Shown here: positions 17,467 through 26,926 of the stretch, one piece after another
How the letters are laid out: each line of letters begins with the position of its first letter
Position numbering within the stretch: the first letter of the stretch is position 1
Origin: Natrialba magadii ATCC 43099
GTDB taxonomy: Archaea > Halobacteriota > Halobacteria > Halobacteriales > Natrialbaceae
Reading direction: 5' to 3'
DNA: 64,000 bases
Assembly: GCF_000025625.1 (NCBI RefSeq)
Contig: NC_013922.1
Span: 3,348,001 to 3,412,000, forward strand
Program-made: the position numbers and the translations under genes
Notes under the pieces: model-generated
What the model was told of the DNA's origin: nothing
Database searches by the model: none
The model's input: the letters and a program-made list of their open reading frames with translations, nothing else

Positions 17467-18987
17467 TCAGGCGAGCATCGCAGTCGCCGCGTCGACGGCC
17501 GTGTCGGCAACCGGGCCGAACAGCGGCAGCAGTGCGAGCGTCATGACGGCTGCGACGACGATTGCCGCGTACAGCCCCACAGGCTGTGCGAGTGCGTCGC
17601 GCTCGGTGACTGGCTCTTCGATCCAGACTGCCTTGACCAGCCGCGTGTAGTAGTACAGCGAGAGTGCGCTGTTGATCACCAGTGCGGCGGCGACGACGAG
17701 CAGACCGGCTTCGAGCGCGCCGGTGAACAGGAAGTACTTGCTCCAGAAGCCACCGAGCGGCGGGATACCCGCGAGACTGAACATGAATATCGCGAGCGCG
17801 AAACAGGCGACCGGAGCGCGTCGGCCAAGCCCGTTGTAATCTTCGAAGGTGCGGCCGACGCCCCAGTACTCCGCCAGGGCGACGAACAGGAACGCACCGG
17901 TGTTCATGAAGCCGTAGACGAACAGGTGCATCATCGCCGCACCCATGACGAGTTCGCCACCGCCAGCGGAGATGCCGGCGAGACCGATCAGCGCGTAGCC
18001 TGCGTGGCCGATCGAGGAGTACGCCAGCATCCGCTTGACGTTGTTCTGCGTCGCGGCGGCGAAGTTCCCGAGCGTCATCGTGACGATTGCGAGGATGACG
18101 AACGCGAGCGTCCAGTCGACACCGATTGCGCTCGCTGTATCAGCGACTGGGAACGCCTCCGTGAAGACGCGGAACGCGATCACGAAGCCAGCGGCCTTCG
18201 AAGCCGAGGACAGGAACGCTGCGATCGGGGCCGGCGCACCCTCGTAGGCCTCTGGTGCCCAGAAGTGGAACGGCACGCTCGCCGTCTTGAACGCGAAGCC
18301 ACCGATGAGCATCAGGATACCGAGGCCGAGCAGTCCGCCGTACGGATCTGCGTCTCCAGCCTCGACGACCTCTGCAATGTTCGTGAGCTGTAGGTGACCC
18401 GTCGCACCGTACACCAGCGAGATTCCGTATACGAAGATCGCCGACGACAGCGCACCGATCAGGAAGTACTTCAGCCCTCCCTCGACGCTGCCGCGGTTAT
18501 CCTTCAGGATCGACACCAGCGCGTAGGACGGCAGGCTCGCCAACTCGAGTGCGATGAAGATCGTCACCAGGCTGTTGGCGGCGGCCATGAACGACATGCC
18601 GGTCGCCGCGAGCAGGACGAGCGAGTAGTACTCGGCCTGGTAGGTGTGGTCCTCCATGTAATCGTAGCTCGCGACTGCCACGAGCGCCGTGACGACGGCG
18701 ACGATGATCATGAAGAACAGCGCGAGCTGGTCGACGACGAACTGGTCGCCCAGCACGTCGATGACACCGCGACCGCCGTCGATCGTCGGCGTGCCGACGC
18801 CGGCCAAGATGTACCAGACGGCGACACCGAGCGAGACGATCGAACCGGCGGCCGTCGTCCCGGCGAGCAGCCCGCTGTTACGCGAGTCCGGCGAGATGCT
18901 GTCGACGATGAACAGTACCATCGCCGTCAAGGCAAGCACCAGTGCCGGCGCGAGTGCGGTCCAGGCGGGCAGTTCGAACAGTGCCAT
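17467..18987 (-). CDS. nuoN: Complex I subunit N, antiporter-like
   Basis: A 506-residue polytopic subunit with about 14 transmembrane helices, homologous to Na+/H+ antiporter subunits, forming a proton channel of the membrane arm. The essential Lys/Glu positions are in the expected helices, for example LASLPSYALVSILKDNRGSVEGGLKYFLIGA near residue 150 and NVKRMLAYSSIGHAGYALIGL near 310. It is the last gene of the operon. Its ATG shares the final A of the upstream subunit M stop codon (TAATG), implying translational coupling. Confidence 0.93.
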   Translation of the reverse strand: MALFELPAWTALAPALVLALTAMVLFIVDSISPDSRNSGLLAGTTAAGSIVSLGVAVWYILAGVGTPTIDGGRGVIDVLGDQFVVDQLALFFMIIVAVVTALVAVASYDYMEDHTYQAEYYSLVLLAATGMSFMAAANSLVTIFIALELASLPSYALVSILKDNRGSVEGGLKYFLIGALSSAIFVYGISLVYGATGHLQLTNIAEVVEAGDADPYGGLLGLGILMLIGGFAFKTASVPFHFWAPEAYEGAPAPIAAFLSSASKAAGFVIAFRVFTEAFPVADTASAIGVDWTLAFVILAIVTMTLGNFAAATQNNVKRMLAYSSIGHAGYALIGLAGISAGGGELVMGAAMMHLFVYGFMNTGAFLFVALAEYWGVGRTFEDYNGLGRRAPVACFALAIFMFSLAGIPPLGGFWSKYFLFTGALEAGLLVVAAALVINSALSLYYYTRLVKAVWIEEPVTERDALAQPVGLYAAIVVAAVMTLALLPLFGPVADTAVDAATAMLA

Positions 18988-20516
18988 TACAGTTCACCTC
19001 CGGTCTCCAGGATCGGATCGACTGCGTCCGTAATCATTTCGAAGATCAGCTCTGGTGCGACGCCGAGCAGGATGATGAGTCCTAGCAGCACGAACATCGG
19101 TGCGATGTCGTGCAGCGGGGCGCGGTCGACGTCGTAGTCCGTTTCCAGGTGGTACGGCCCGAAGACCGTCCGCTGGAGCGCAAAGAGCAGGTAGCCCGCG
19201 ACGATCACGATACCGAACATCGCGAGGGCGGTGAACACCTGCGAGTAGGCGAGTCCCTCGGCACCGAACGCGCCGAAGAAGATCGTGAACTCGCCGAAGA
19301 AGCCGCTCATCAGCGGTAGTCCCATGTAGCCAAAGGCACCGGCGACGAGGATGCCGACGGCGACTGGCATGCGGTCTGCCATCCCGGACATGTCCGTGAC
19401 CATCCGGGTGTGGGTGGCGTTGTAGATGACGCCGACTGCCATGAACATCAGTCCGGAGATCAGGCCGTGGCTGACCATCTGGAAGGTCGCGCCACCGACA
19501 CCGAACTGAGTCAGGGCAATCAGACCGAGAATCACGTAGCCCATCGACGAAACGGAGGAGTACGCGACGATCCGTTTCAGGTCAGTCTGGGCCAACGCGA
19601 GCATCGCGCCGTAGATGACGCTGATCACGGCGATGGCCGCGATCGGGATCACGAACGGCTCGATGATCTCGGCTGGGAACATCGTGAAGTTGAATCGCAG
19701 CAGTGCGTAGGTCCCCATCTTCAGCAGGACGCCAGCCAGCAGCACCGACGCGGGCGTCGGTGCCTCGACGTGGGCGTCCGGCAACCACGTGTGGAACGGG
19801 ACGATCGGGACCTTCACCGCGAACCCGAGGAACATCGCGACGAACACGAGCGAGGCGAGCGTCGTGCCGCCGATGCCGAGGAACCCGTCAGGGCCACCGT
19901 CGAGCATCGCGGCCGTCACGTCCGGCAGTGCGAACGTCGTCACGTCACCGAGCCCGAAGACGAGTGCGATGAACGCACCGAACATCACGAGCGAGGCGAC
20001 GTTCGTGTAGACGAAGAACTTGATCGCCGCGTACTTCCGGCGTGGACCGCCCCAGATCCCGATCAGTAGGTACATCGGGATGAGGACAGCCTCCCAGAAG
20101 ATGAACCAGACGAAGAAGTCCAGTGCGGCGAAGACGCCGATCAGGTTCGCCTCGATGAAGAGTACGAGTCCGTAGAACTGAGACTCACGCTCGTCGATCG
20201 GCGTCCACGAACTCACGATCGCGAGCGACGAAAGGATCGTCGTCAGGACGACGAGCGGCATGCTGATGCCGTCCAGACCGACGAGCCACGAGATCGAGTA
20301 CTCGCCGAACTGGATCCACTCGAACTCCGAGGCGAACGCGAGTTCGCCGCCGAGTAGCGCGTTGCCACTGCCGTCGAACGCCGAGAACATCCACAGCGAG
20401 AGCGCTGCGGGGATCAGGCTGATTGCGAACGCCAGCTTCCCAGCGATGCGATTCGGCGCAACGAACGTTACGAACGCGCCGACCAGTGCGACTGCGATCA
20501 GTGCTTCGATCATCAT
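18987..20516 (-). CDS. nuoM: Complex I subunit M, antiporter-like
   Basis: A 509-residue membrane-arm subunit, paralogous to L and N, expected to conduct one proton per cycle. The N-terminal helix begins MMIEALIAVALVGAFVTFV. The conserved charged residues are visible in FFVWFIFWEAVLIPMYLLIGIWGG near 120-145 and in QTDLKRIVAYSSVSSMGYVILGL near 315. The start is the ATG at 20516, which overlaps the stop of subunit L as ATGA; a second ATG follows immediately. The C-terminus ends close to DPILETGGEL. Confidence 0.93.
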   Translation of the reverse strand: MMIEALIAVALVGAFVTFVAPNRIAGKLAFAISLIPAALSLWMFSAFDGSGNALLGGELAFASEFEWIQFGEYSISWLVGLDGISMPLVVLTTILSSLAIVSSWTPIDERESQFYGLVLFIEANLIGVFAALDFFVWFIFWEAVLIPMYLLIGIWGGPRRKYAAIKFFVYTNVASLVMFGAFIALVFGLGDVTTFALPDVTAAMLDGGPDGFLGIGGTTLASLVFVAMFLGFAVKVPIVPFHTWLPDAHVEAPTPASVLLAGVLLKMGTYALLRFNFTMFPAEIIEPFVIPIAAIAVISVIYGAMLALAQTDLKRIVAYSSVSSMGYVILGLIALTQFGVGGATFQMVSHGLISGLMFMAVGVIYNATHTRMVTDMSGMADRMPVAVGILVAGAFGYMGLPLMSGFFGEFTIFFGAFGAEGLAYSQVFTALAMFGIVIVAGYLLFALQRTVFGPYHLETDYDVDRAPLHDIAPMFVLLGLIILLGVAPELIFEMITDAVDPILETGGEL

Positions 20517-22549
20517 AGGAACCACCCTCCAACGTAGCCGAGAACCAACAGTAAGCCGATGAAGCCGGCCACCAGCAGTGCTGCGTAGTTCGTCACGAGC
20601 CCCGTCTGAATCCGTTTCAGCCGGCTACTGCTGAACAGGCTGGCGGTCGAGACGCTGTTGACCACGCCGTCGATCACCGTCTGGTCGAACCGATCTGCAG
20701 CACGCGCAAGCGGCTGGGTGAACCCTTCGGCGAGCCAGACCTGGTACTCGTCCTGATAGTAGTTCGACTCGAGTGTCTGGCGTGCGCTGCCCAGGCGTTC
20801 TTTGTGTGCGACTGGCTCTGGAACGTTGTAGAGCTTCCAGGCGAGGCCGGCACCGGAGAACGCAAGCAGCAGGGAGACGCCGGCAGCGATCAGGACAGTG
20901 AGTTGTTCACCGCCAATGTAGGCGGTTTCGAACGCGAGCAACTCGCCGTAGGCGCTGTAGGTCAGCCCCTCGACGGCACCGTACTCGCCGTCGAGCCAGT
21001 GTTCTAAGAACACAATGTCGATCTGTGCGAGCTTTGCGACGGGTGCGAGGTTCGCAATCCCGGCAACAAGTGCGAGGACACCGAGAACGATCAACGGGGC
21101 CTTCATCGACCAGCCGATATCGTGTGGGTCCTCCGCGGCTTCCGAGCGGGGTTCACCGTGGAAGGTCAGGAAGACCATCCGGAAGGTGTAGAAGCCGGTA
21201 AAGAAGACGGCGACGAGCGCCATCGCGTAGGCTGCGAGGATGATCGGCTCTTCGATGCCGATAATGAGCGCATCGTACAGAATTTCGTCCTTGGACCAGA
21301 AGCCCGAGAACGGGATAATGCCCGCGAGTGCGAGTGCGCCCGCGAGGAACGTGTAGTAGGTGATGGGTGCCTTGTCCTTGAGGCCGCCCATCTTCCACAT
21401 GTCCTGTTCGTGGTGCATGAGGACGATGACGGCACCGGCACCGAGGAACAGCAGCGCCTTGAAGAAGGCGTGGTTCATCAGGTGGAAGACCCCGGCGACG
21501 TAGCCGCCGACACCGAGGCCGAGCATCATGTAGCCGTACTGGCTGATCGTCGAGTACGCCAGCACCTGCTTGATGTCGTCTTTGACGACGCCCATCGTCG
21601 CGGCAAAGAGCGCGGTGAAGCCACCGACGAACGCGATGATCGCGAGCGCGGTGGGCGACAGTGCGTAGTAGCCAAACATCCGGGCGACGAGATAGACACC
21701 CGCTGCGACCATCGTCGCCGCGTGAATCAGTGCGGAGACGGTGGTCGGACCCTCCATCGCGTCGGGAAGCCAAGTGTGCAGTGGGAACTGTGCGGACTTC
21801 CCGATGACACCGCCAAGCACCAGGAGTGCGGTGATCGTCACCCAGGTTTCGGCACCGAAGCCGAACAGGGTGTCACCGTTGTCGATTGCTGTTTCAGCGG
21901 CCGTGACGAACGAGTTATCGCCGGCGAAGGCGACCGTGCCGAACGTCGCGGCGATGGCGACGACCCCGAGCAGGAAGAAGTAGTCACCAAAGCGGGTGAC
22001 GAGGAACGCCTTCTTCGCGGCCGATGGTGCCGAGCGCGTGCGGAACCAGAAACCGATCAGCAGGTACGAACAGAGGCCCACGAGCTCGAAGAACATAAAC
22101 GCCATCAGCAGGTTGTCCGCGTAGACGAACGCGAGCATGCTGAACGTGAAGAGACCGAGGCTGGCGTAGTACCGCGGCAGCCCGGTCTCGCCCTCGGCGT
22201 TCATGTAGCCGAGGCTGAAGATGTGGACCAGGAACGCGATCAGCGAGACGATGACGAGCATCAGCGCGGCGAGCGGATCGATCAGGATACCGAAGGTGAA
22301 CTCGATCCCGTCGGCACCAATCTCGCTCGCGGCGTCACCGATCGCCCACTGATACAGCGTCTCGTGATACACTTCACCGCTCGCGACGGCCACGAGCATC
22401 AGCACGGAGAGCGCAAGCGAGCCCCCCGTCGCGATGATGCCCGCGAGCGCGCCCTTCTTCGGCATGTACTTGCCGAACGTCAGGGCGACGACGAACGCCA
22501 CGAGTGGGAACAACGCGATCGCCGGCGCGTAGTTGAACACATCCTCCAT
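20513..22549 (-). CDS. nuoL: Complex I subunit L, antiporter-like with lateral helix
   Basis: A 678-residue distal membrane-arm subunit. About 16 transmembrane helices are seen, with the family's core segment FMFFELVGLCSYLLIGFWFR near 130-150, HTWLPDAMEGPTTVSALIHAATMVAAGVY near 245, and DDIKQVLAYSTISQYGYMMLGLG near 325. The long C-terminal part (residues 500-678) corresponds to the lateral helix and final helix, and includes an insert with LESNYYQDEYQVWLAEG, typical of L subunits. It lies one base after the K gene stop. Confidence 0.93.
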   Translation of the reverse strand: MEDVFNYAPAIALFPLVAFVVALTFGKYMPKKGALAGIIATGGSLALSVLMLVAVASGEVYHETLYQWAIGDAASEIGADGIEFTFGILIDPLAALMLVIVSLIAFLVHIFSLGYMNAEGETGLPRYYASLGLFTFSMLAFVYADNLLMAFMFFELVGLCSYLLIGFWFRTRSAPSAAKKAFLVTRFGDYFFLLGVVAIAATFGTVAFAGDNSFVTAAETAIDNGDTLFGFGAETWVTITALLVLGGVIGKSAQFPLHTWLPDAMEGPTTVSALIHAATMVAAGVYLVARMFGYYALSPTALAIIAFVGGFTALFAATMGVVKDDIKQVLAYSTISQYGYMMLGLGVGGYVAGVFHLMNHAFFKALLFLGAGAVIVLMHHEQDMWKMGGLKDKAPITYYTFLAGALALAGIIPFSGFWSKDEILYDALIIGIEEPIILAAYAMALVAVFFTGFYTFRMVFLTFHGEPRSEAAEDPHDIGWSMKAPLIVLGVLALVAGIANLAPVAKLAQIDIVFLEHWLDGEYGAVEGLTYSAYGELLAFETAYIGGEQLTVLIAAGVSLLLAFSGAGLAWKLYNVPEPVAHKERLGSARQTLESNYYQDEYQVWLAEGFTQPLARAADRFDQTVIDGVVNSVSTASLFSSSRLKRIQTGLVTNYAALLVAGFIGLLLVLGYVGGWFL

Positions 22550-22550
22550 C

Positions 22551-22856
22551 TTACCACCTCATCGTCGTTGGAACCGTGACATCGACGTCACGGAAGTTGC
22601 GGTACAGCAGCAGGATGATCCCGAGTCCGACGGCGACCTCGGCGGCCGCGAGGGCCATCGTGAACAGGGCAAAGACCTGTCCCGAGAGATTGCCGTGGTA
22701 GAACGCGAACGCGATCAGGTTGATGTTGGCCGCGTTCAGCATGAGCTCGACGGACATCAGGAACATCAGTGCGTTTCGACGCGTCAGGATTCCGAACAGG
22801 CCGATGGCGAACAGCGCCATCGACAGGAGGACGTAGTGTTCGACGCCGACTGTCAT
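22551..22856 (-). CDS. nuoK: Complex I subunit K
   Basis: A 101-residue, three-helix subunit at the junction of the proton path. The two membrane glutamates are present: in MSVELMLNAANINLIAF and in AAAEVAVGLGIILLLYRN. Length and helix layout match the family. Its ATG overlaps the stop of J2 by four bases (ATGA). Confidence 0.93.
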   Translation of the reverse strand: MTVGVEHYVLLSMALFAIGLFGILTRRNALMFLMSVELMLNAANINLIAFAFYHGNLSGQVFALFTMALAAAEVAVGLGIILLLYRNFRDVDVTVPTTMRW

Positions 22857-23341
22857 CGGTCGTCACCTCCCGTTTCTGTCTCCGTCGCTGTCTCGGTCTC
22901 GGTGTCGGTCTCGTCCGTGCTGACGGCTGCGGAGCCAGTATCGGACACACCGCCGTCAGTGGCGGCCGTCTGCTCGTCCTGGGCTGGGCCCGAAACCGGT
23001 CCGGGACCGTCCTGGGGGAGCGCCACGATCGGCTCACCGTTTTCCTCACGCTTTGCGAGGACGATCGCACCGTCGAGTGCGGCGTCAAGCGCGAGTGCGA
23101 TCAGCAAGAACGCAGCGAGGAACGCTTCCGTGTTCGGGATCGATCCCGCTTCGGACTGAAGCGGGTCAAGGTCGAACATCGCATACCCCAGTTCGGACGT
23201 GATCGCAATTCCCTCGGGGAAGCCCTGCCCGTCACCAAAGCTTGTGTTGATGGCGATCAACGCCATCAGCCCGAACAGGGCGATTGCGAGCACACCCGGG
23301 ACCAGCGTGCGGCCGAGTCGAAGCCGCGGTCTGGTCGTCAT
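22853..23341 (-). CDS. nuoJ2: Complex I subunit J, C-terminal half
   Basis: A 162-residue protein corresponding to the C-terminal half of subunit J. It carries two transmembrane helices (near 12-32 and 68-88, NTEAFLAAFLLIALALDAALDGAIVLA) and a long extramembrane tail with Thr-Glu repeats near the end. The split of J into two genes is known in haloarchaea. The tail (residues 95-162) is low complexity and probably disordered. The gene overlaps J1 and K by four bases each. Confidence 0.88.
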   Translation of the reverse strand: MTTRPRLRLGRTLVPGVLAIALFGLMALIAINTSFGDGQGFPEGIAITSELGYAMFDLDPLQSEAGSIPNTEAFLAAFLLIALALDAALDGAIVLAKREENGEPIVALPQDGPGPVSGPAQDEQTAATDGGVSDTGSAAVSTDETDTETETATETETGGDDR

Positions 23342-23628
23342 GTCTGTACCACCTCATCCGTCTCCGAATCCGTCTCGTCTGTTGCGCCCTTGTGCTGTGT
23401 CAGCATCACGGCGAACGTGATGAGGATGAGGACCCCGCCGACGTAGACGAGGACCTGCATCATGGCGACGAACTCTGCCGCCTGCATCACGAAGTGTACC
23501 GCAATGCTCATCAGCGCGACGCCAAGCATGAGCGCCGAGTGCCACGGGTCCTCGAGGAGGACCACACCCAGCCCGCTGGCGAGCGTGATGAACGCAAACA
23601 GCGTGAACGCGATCAGCTCGTATGTCAT
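23338..23628 (-). CDS. nuoJ1: Complex I subunit J, N-terminal half
   Basis: A 96-residue protein with three transmembrane helices, matching the N-terminal half of subunit J. The helix with VHFVMQAAEFVAMMQVLVYVGGVLILITFAVML near 45-75 includes the conserved pi-bulge helix (helix 3) segment of the family. It ends in an acidic tail. A 45-bp gap separates it from subunit I, the longest gap inside the operon. Confidence 0.9.
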   Translation of the reverse strand: MTYELIAFTLFAFITLASGLGVVLLEDPWHSALMLGVALMSIAVHFVMQAAEFVAMMQVLVYVGGVLILITFAVMLTQHKGATDETDSETDEVVQT

Positions 23629-23673
23629 TGTTGTAATAGACTGCCCGTGCTCGGGGACGGGCGACCCAGACGG

Positions 23674-24135
23674 TTACTGGTAATCGACCTCCCCGTCTCC
23701 CTCGCCGATCCACGCGCCCCGGTCCGGTTCGCGCGACTCGAGCGGGTCGATATCCTTGTACCACGGTACCGATTTCAGCTGCTCCTTGTTGTAGACCAGA
23801 TCGTGTTTCGTATCGCCGGTAAACTCGAAATTCTGGGTGAGCAGGATGGCGTCGACGGGACAGACTTCCTCACAGAGGCGACAGTAGATACACTGTCCGA
23901 TGTGGAGGTTGTACTGCTCGCCGTTTCGCTTGTCGTCCATCACGATCTGAATCGTATCGTTCGGACAGACGTTCTCACACTGGCGACACCAGATACAGCG
24001 CTCCTGGCTGAACTTGTGGACGCCGCGGAACCGCGGCGAGACATCTGGTGCTGCCGTTGGATACTCGACCGTGAACGTCGAGCCGTCCAGTGCGTGTTTC
24101 ATCGTCGTTGCCATCGATTTGAGTACGCCGATCAT
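23674..24135 (-). CDS. nuoI: Complex I subunit I, two [4Fe-4S] ferredoxin-like
   Basis: A 153-residue ferredoxin-like electron carrier of the peripheral arm. Two cysteine quartets are visible, CIWCRQCENVCPNDTIQIV near residue 47 and CIYCRLCEEVCPVDAILLT near 86, each of the C-x2-C-x2-C-x3-C-P type for clusters N6a and N6b. The start at 24135 (MIGVLKSMATTM) is chosen because upstream in this frame the sequence is out-of-frame shadow of subunit H; the ATG overlaps the H stop (ATGA). Confidence 0.93.
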   Translation of the reverse strand: MIGVLKSMATTMKHALDGSTFTVEYPTAAPDVSPRFRGVHKFSQERCIWCRQCENVCPNDTIQIVMDDKRNGEQYNLHIGQCIYCRLCEEVCPVDAILLTQNFEFTGDTKHDLVYNKEQLKSVPWYKDIDPLESREPDRGAWIGEGDGEVDYQ

Positions 24136-25247
24136 GCAATCACCCCTACAATTGCCGCAGTGAGTCCGAGATTCGCAAAGGAGAGGACGAGTAGTCCCTT
24201 CCAGCCAATCTCGATGAGTTGGTCGATCCGCACACGTGGCACCGCAGAGCGGAGCCACTGGGTCAGGAAGAACACACCCCAGATCTTGAGGGTGAACCAG
24301 AGAATACCGAGCTCGTCCGGCCCTGGTCCGGCGGGTCCGCCGAGGAAGATCGTCGCGATGATCGCACCGCCAAGGAAGATGTGCAGGAACTCGCCCAGAT
24401 AGACGAGCACGAAGTAAACCGAGGAGTACTCGGTCTGATACCCTGCAATGAGCTCTGCCGGCGCTTCGGGCATGTCGAACGGATTCCGCCCGACTTCCGC
24501 GAAGTTCGCGATCAAGAATAGGACGAATGCGAACGGGTTCACCAGCGCGAACCACGCTGGCACCGCCCACTCGAGTCCGGGGATCGTGAACAGCGTTGTC
24601 TCGTTCTGGACGGCGACGATCTCGCTCATCTGCAGCGACCCCGCAAACAGGACGACCGACATCCCGGTCACGACGAGCGGGATTTCGTACGCAACGTTCT
24701 GTGCAACCGCACGCAGACCGCCGAGCAGCGAGTACTTGTTACCCGATGCGTAGCCGGCCATCACCAGACCGATCGAAGCGATGCCAGCGACGGCGAAGAC
24801 GAACGCCAGGCCGACCTCGGGGTCAGCGAGGTGGATTCCGCTGCCCATCGGGATGACGGCGAAGCCGAGCATCGCTGAGCCTGCGATCACGATCGGTGCG
24901 AGGTCGTAGGCCGGTCGATCGACGTTCTCCGGAATGATGTTCTCCTTCGAGAGGAGGCGAACCGAGTCAGCGATGATGATCCCGATTCCGCCGGGACCGA
25001 GGTGGTTAACCGCAATCCGGTCCGTGAAGGAGGCGGTGATCTTCCGTTTCGCCCACGGTCCGGCAACACCGGTCATCGCGAGGATGAAGTTCCCGACGAT
25101 GAACGCGGCGACGAACGTCGCGAACAACTCGCCGGCGAGGCCGAACTGGCCCAGACCGGTGAGCTCCGTGATGTGCTCGGGGAGCAACACCGGGTCGCCG
25201 CCGTTTTGCAGCGGAAACAGGCTCGGACTGGCCGTCGCCCCGCTCAT
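24132..25247 (-). CDS. nuoH: Complex I subunit H, quinone-site membrane subunit
   Basis: A 371-residue membrane subunit with about eight helices, forming part of the quinone chamber. The conserved loops are seen as AVNHLGPGGIGIIIADSVRLLSKENIIP near 70-95, YASGNKYSLLGGLRAVAQNVAYEIPLVV near 165-192, RNPFDMPEAPAELIAGYQTEYSS near 255-277, and LRSAVPRVRIDQLIEIGWKGLL near 330. Its start overlaps the CD stop (ATGA). Confidence 0.94.
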   Translation of the reverse strand: MSGATASPSLFPLQNGGDPVLLPEHITELTGLGQFGLAGELFATFVAAFIVGNFILAMTGVAGPWAKRKITASFTDRIAVNHLGPGGIGIIIADSVRLLSKENIIPENVDRPAYDLAPIVIAGSAMLGFAVIPMGSGIHLADPEVGLAFVFAVAGIASIGLVMAGYASGNKYSLLGGLRAVAQNVAYEIPLVVTGMSVVLFAGSLQMSEIVAVQNETTLFTIPGLEWAVPAWFALVNPFAFVLFLIANFAEVGRNPFDMPEAPAELIAGYQTEYSSVYFVLVYLGEFLHIFLGGAIIATIFLGGPAGPGPDELGILWFTLKIWGVFFLTQWLRSAVPRVRIDQLIEIGWKGLLVLSFANLGLTAAIVGVIA

Positions 25248-26926
25248 CGATCCACCTCCCCGAGAACGATGTCCAAGCTGCCCAGCGAGGCGATCAGGTC
25301 AGGGATGTACTCCCCTTCGGACATCTCTTCTAAGGCCTGCAGGTTCGAGAAGCACGGACTCCGGATCTTGAATCGACCGGGCTTGTCCGAGCCGTCCGAG
25401 CGGATGTAGATGCCGAGTTCGCCCTTTGCTCCCTCGACGGCGCGGTAGATTTCGGTGCCGGCATCCGGCTTCAGCGTGCGCGGGACGTTCGCCTGTACGT
25501 CGCGCTCGTCTTCCGGCCAGTCCTCGAGGAGGTCGAGACACTGCTCAATGATCTTCGCGGATTCCTCGACCTCCTCCATCCGACAGAGGACGCGCGCGTA
25601 GTTGTCAGCACCATCGCGTGTGATGACGTCCCAGTCGAGCTGTTCGTAGTAGCCGTACGGATCGTCACGGCGCAGGTCGTAGTCGACGCCGGAGCCACGT
25701 GCGACGGGCCCGGTACAGCCGTAATCCTTGGCGACCTCGGGCTCCAGCACGCCGGTGTCGATACAGCGGGTCTGGAAGATTTCGTTGCCCGTAATGAGGT
25801 CGTTGTATTCGGCGACCTTGGCCGGAAGCTCGTTGAGGAACTCACGGGTCAGCTCGAAGAACTCCTCGCGTGGTTCAGGCAGGTCCCAGGCAACGCCGCC
25901 GACGCGGAAGTAGTTGAACATCATCCGCTGGCCCGTCAGATCCTCCAGAATGTCCTGAATGACCTCCCGGTCGCGGAACGTGTACATGAACGTCGCGGTG
26001 AACTCGCCGTAGACGTCGAGTGCGAACGTCCCGAGCGCGAGCATGTGCGAGGCGATTCGGCACAGCTCCGCACCCATCGTCCGGATGATCTGTGCATACT
26101 CGGGAACCTCGATGTCCGCAAGGTCCTCGATCGCACGCGCGTACGCCCACTCGTTCAGTAGGCCCGCCGAGACGTAGTCCCAGCGGTCCGGGTAGGGCAT
26201 TATCTGGTGACGGTAGGTGCCCTGCTCGCACATCTGCTCCTCACAGCGGTGGAGGTAGCCGATGTCCGGCTCGACGTCGGCGACCGTCTCGCCGTCCAAC
26301 ACCGTCTTGACGTGGAGCACGCCGTGGGTCGCCGGGTGGTGTGGTCCGATGTTCAGGAACATCGTATCCGACTCGGCGTCGCGGTGATCCGGCTGAATCG
26401 GGTTCTGGTGCTCCGTGAGCGTGACGAGCTGCGGTTTCTCCTGATCGTAGTCCTTCGAGAGGGGGTGGCCCTGCCACGTCTCCGGCAGGAGAATCCGTCG
26501 CAGATCTGGGTGGTCGTCGTACTCGATGCCGACCAGATCGTACGCCTCTCGCTCGTGCCAGTCAGCCGTCCGGAACACCGGCTCGGCACTCTGGCTGACT
26601 GGGTCGTCGACCGTCGTCGGAACGACGATGCTGACCTCGTCTGTCGGGTCAGCGAACTTCTTCATGTGATAGATCGACTCGTATCGATCCTCGTACTGCT
26701 GGGCTGTAACACACGAGAGGTGGTCGTAGCCGGCCTCGTCGCGAAGATCCGAGAGCACGCTCTGGACGTCGTTCGGGTTGATGACGAAGCCCGGCGCGTT
26801 CAGGTGATCGTCGCGCGCGATGGCGCGCTCGCCGAGCAGGGACTCGAGTTCGTCTTCAGTAGTCCCGGTTTCAGCTGCCGTGAGCTCTGCCTCGGGCTCC
26901 GTTTCGGGTTCGGTTCCCGTGCTCAT
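25244..26926 (-). CDS. nuoCD: Complex I fused C-D subunit
   Basis: A 560-residue fusion of subunits C and D. Residues about 30-170 are the C part with the FRTADWHEREAYDLVGIEYDDHPDLRRILLPETWQGHPLSKDY signature, the rest is the D (49-kDa) part with NIGPHHPATHGVLHVKTVLDGE near 190, the quinone-site His in that segment, and the proton- and quinone-proximal TRCIDTGVLEPEVAKDYGCTGPVARGSGVDYDLR segment near 395. The N-terminal 25 residues are an acidic Thr/Glu-rich tail. The fusion is common in archaea. The ATG overlaps the B stop. Confidence 0.94.
   Translation of the reverse strand: MSTGTEPETEPEAELTAAETGTTEDELESLLGERAIARDDHLNAPGFVINPNDVQSVLSDLRDEAGYDHLSCVTAQQYEDRYESIYHMKKFADPTDEVSIVVPTTVDDPVSQSAEPVFRTADWHEREAYDLVGIEYDDHPDLRRILLPETWQGHPLSKDYDQEKPQLVTLTEHQNPIQPDHRDAESDTMFLNIGPHHPATHGVLHVKTVLDGETVADVEPDIGYLHRCEEQMCEQGTYRHQIMPYPDRWDYVSAGLLNEWAYARAIEDLADIEVPEYAQIIRTMGAELCRIASHMLALGTFALDVYGEFTATFMYTFRDREVIQDILEDLTGQRMMFNYFRVGGVAWDLPEPREEFFELTREFLNELPAKVAEYNDLITGNEIFQTRCIDTGVLEPEVAKDYGCTGPVARGSGVDYDLRRDDPYGYYEQLDWDVITRDGADNYARVLCRMEEVEESAKIIEQCLDLLEDWPEDERDVQANVPRTLKPDAGTEIYRAVEGAKGELGIYIRSDGSDKPGRFKIRSPCFSNLQALEEMSEGEYIPDLIASLGSLDIVLGEVDR

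Noticed and set aside
21122-22579. Long plus-strand open frame opposite complex I subunit L
   Set aside because: Charged, low-complexity translation; antisense of a well-recognised gene.
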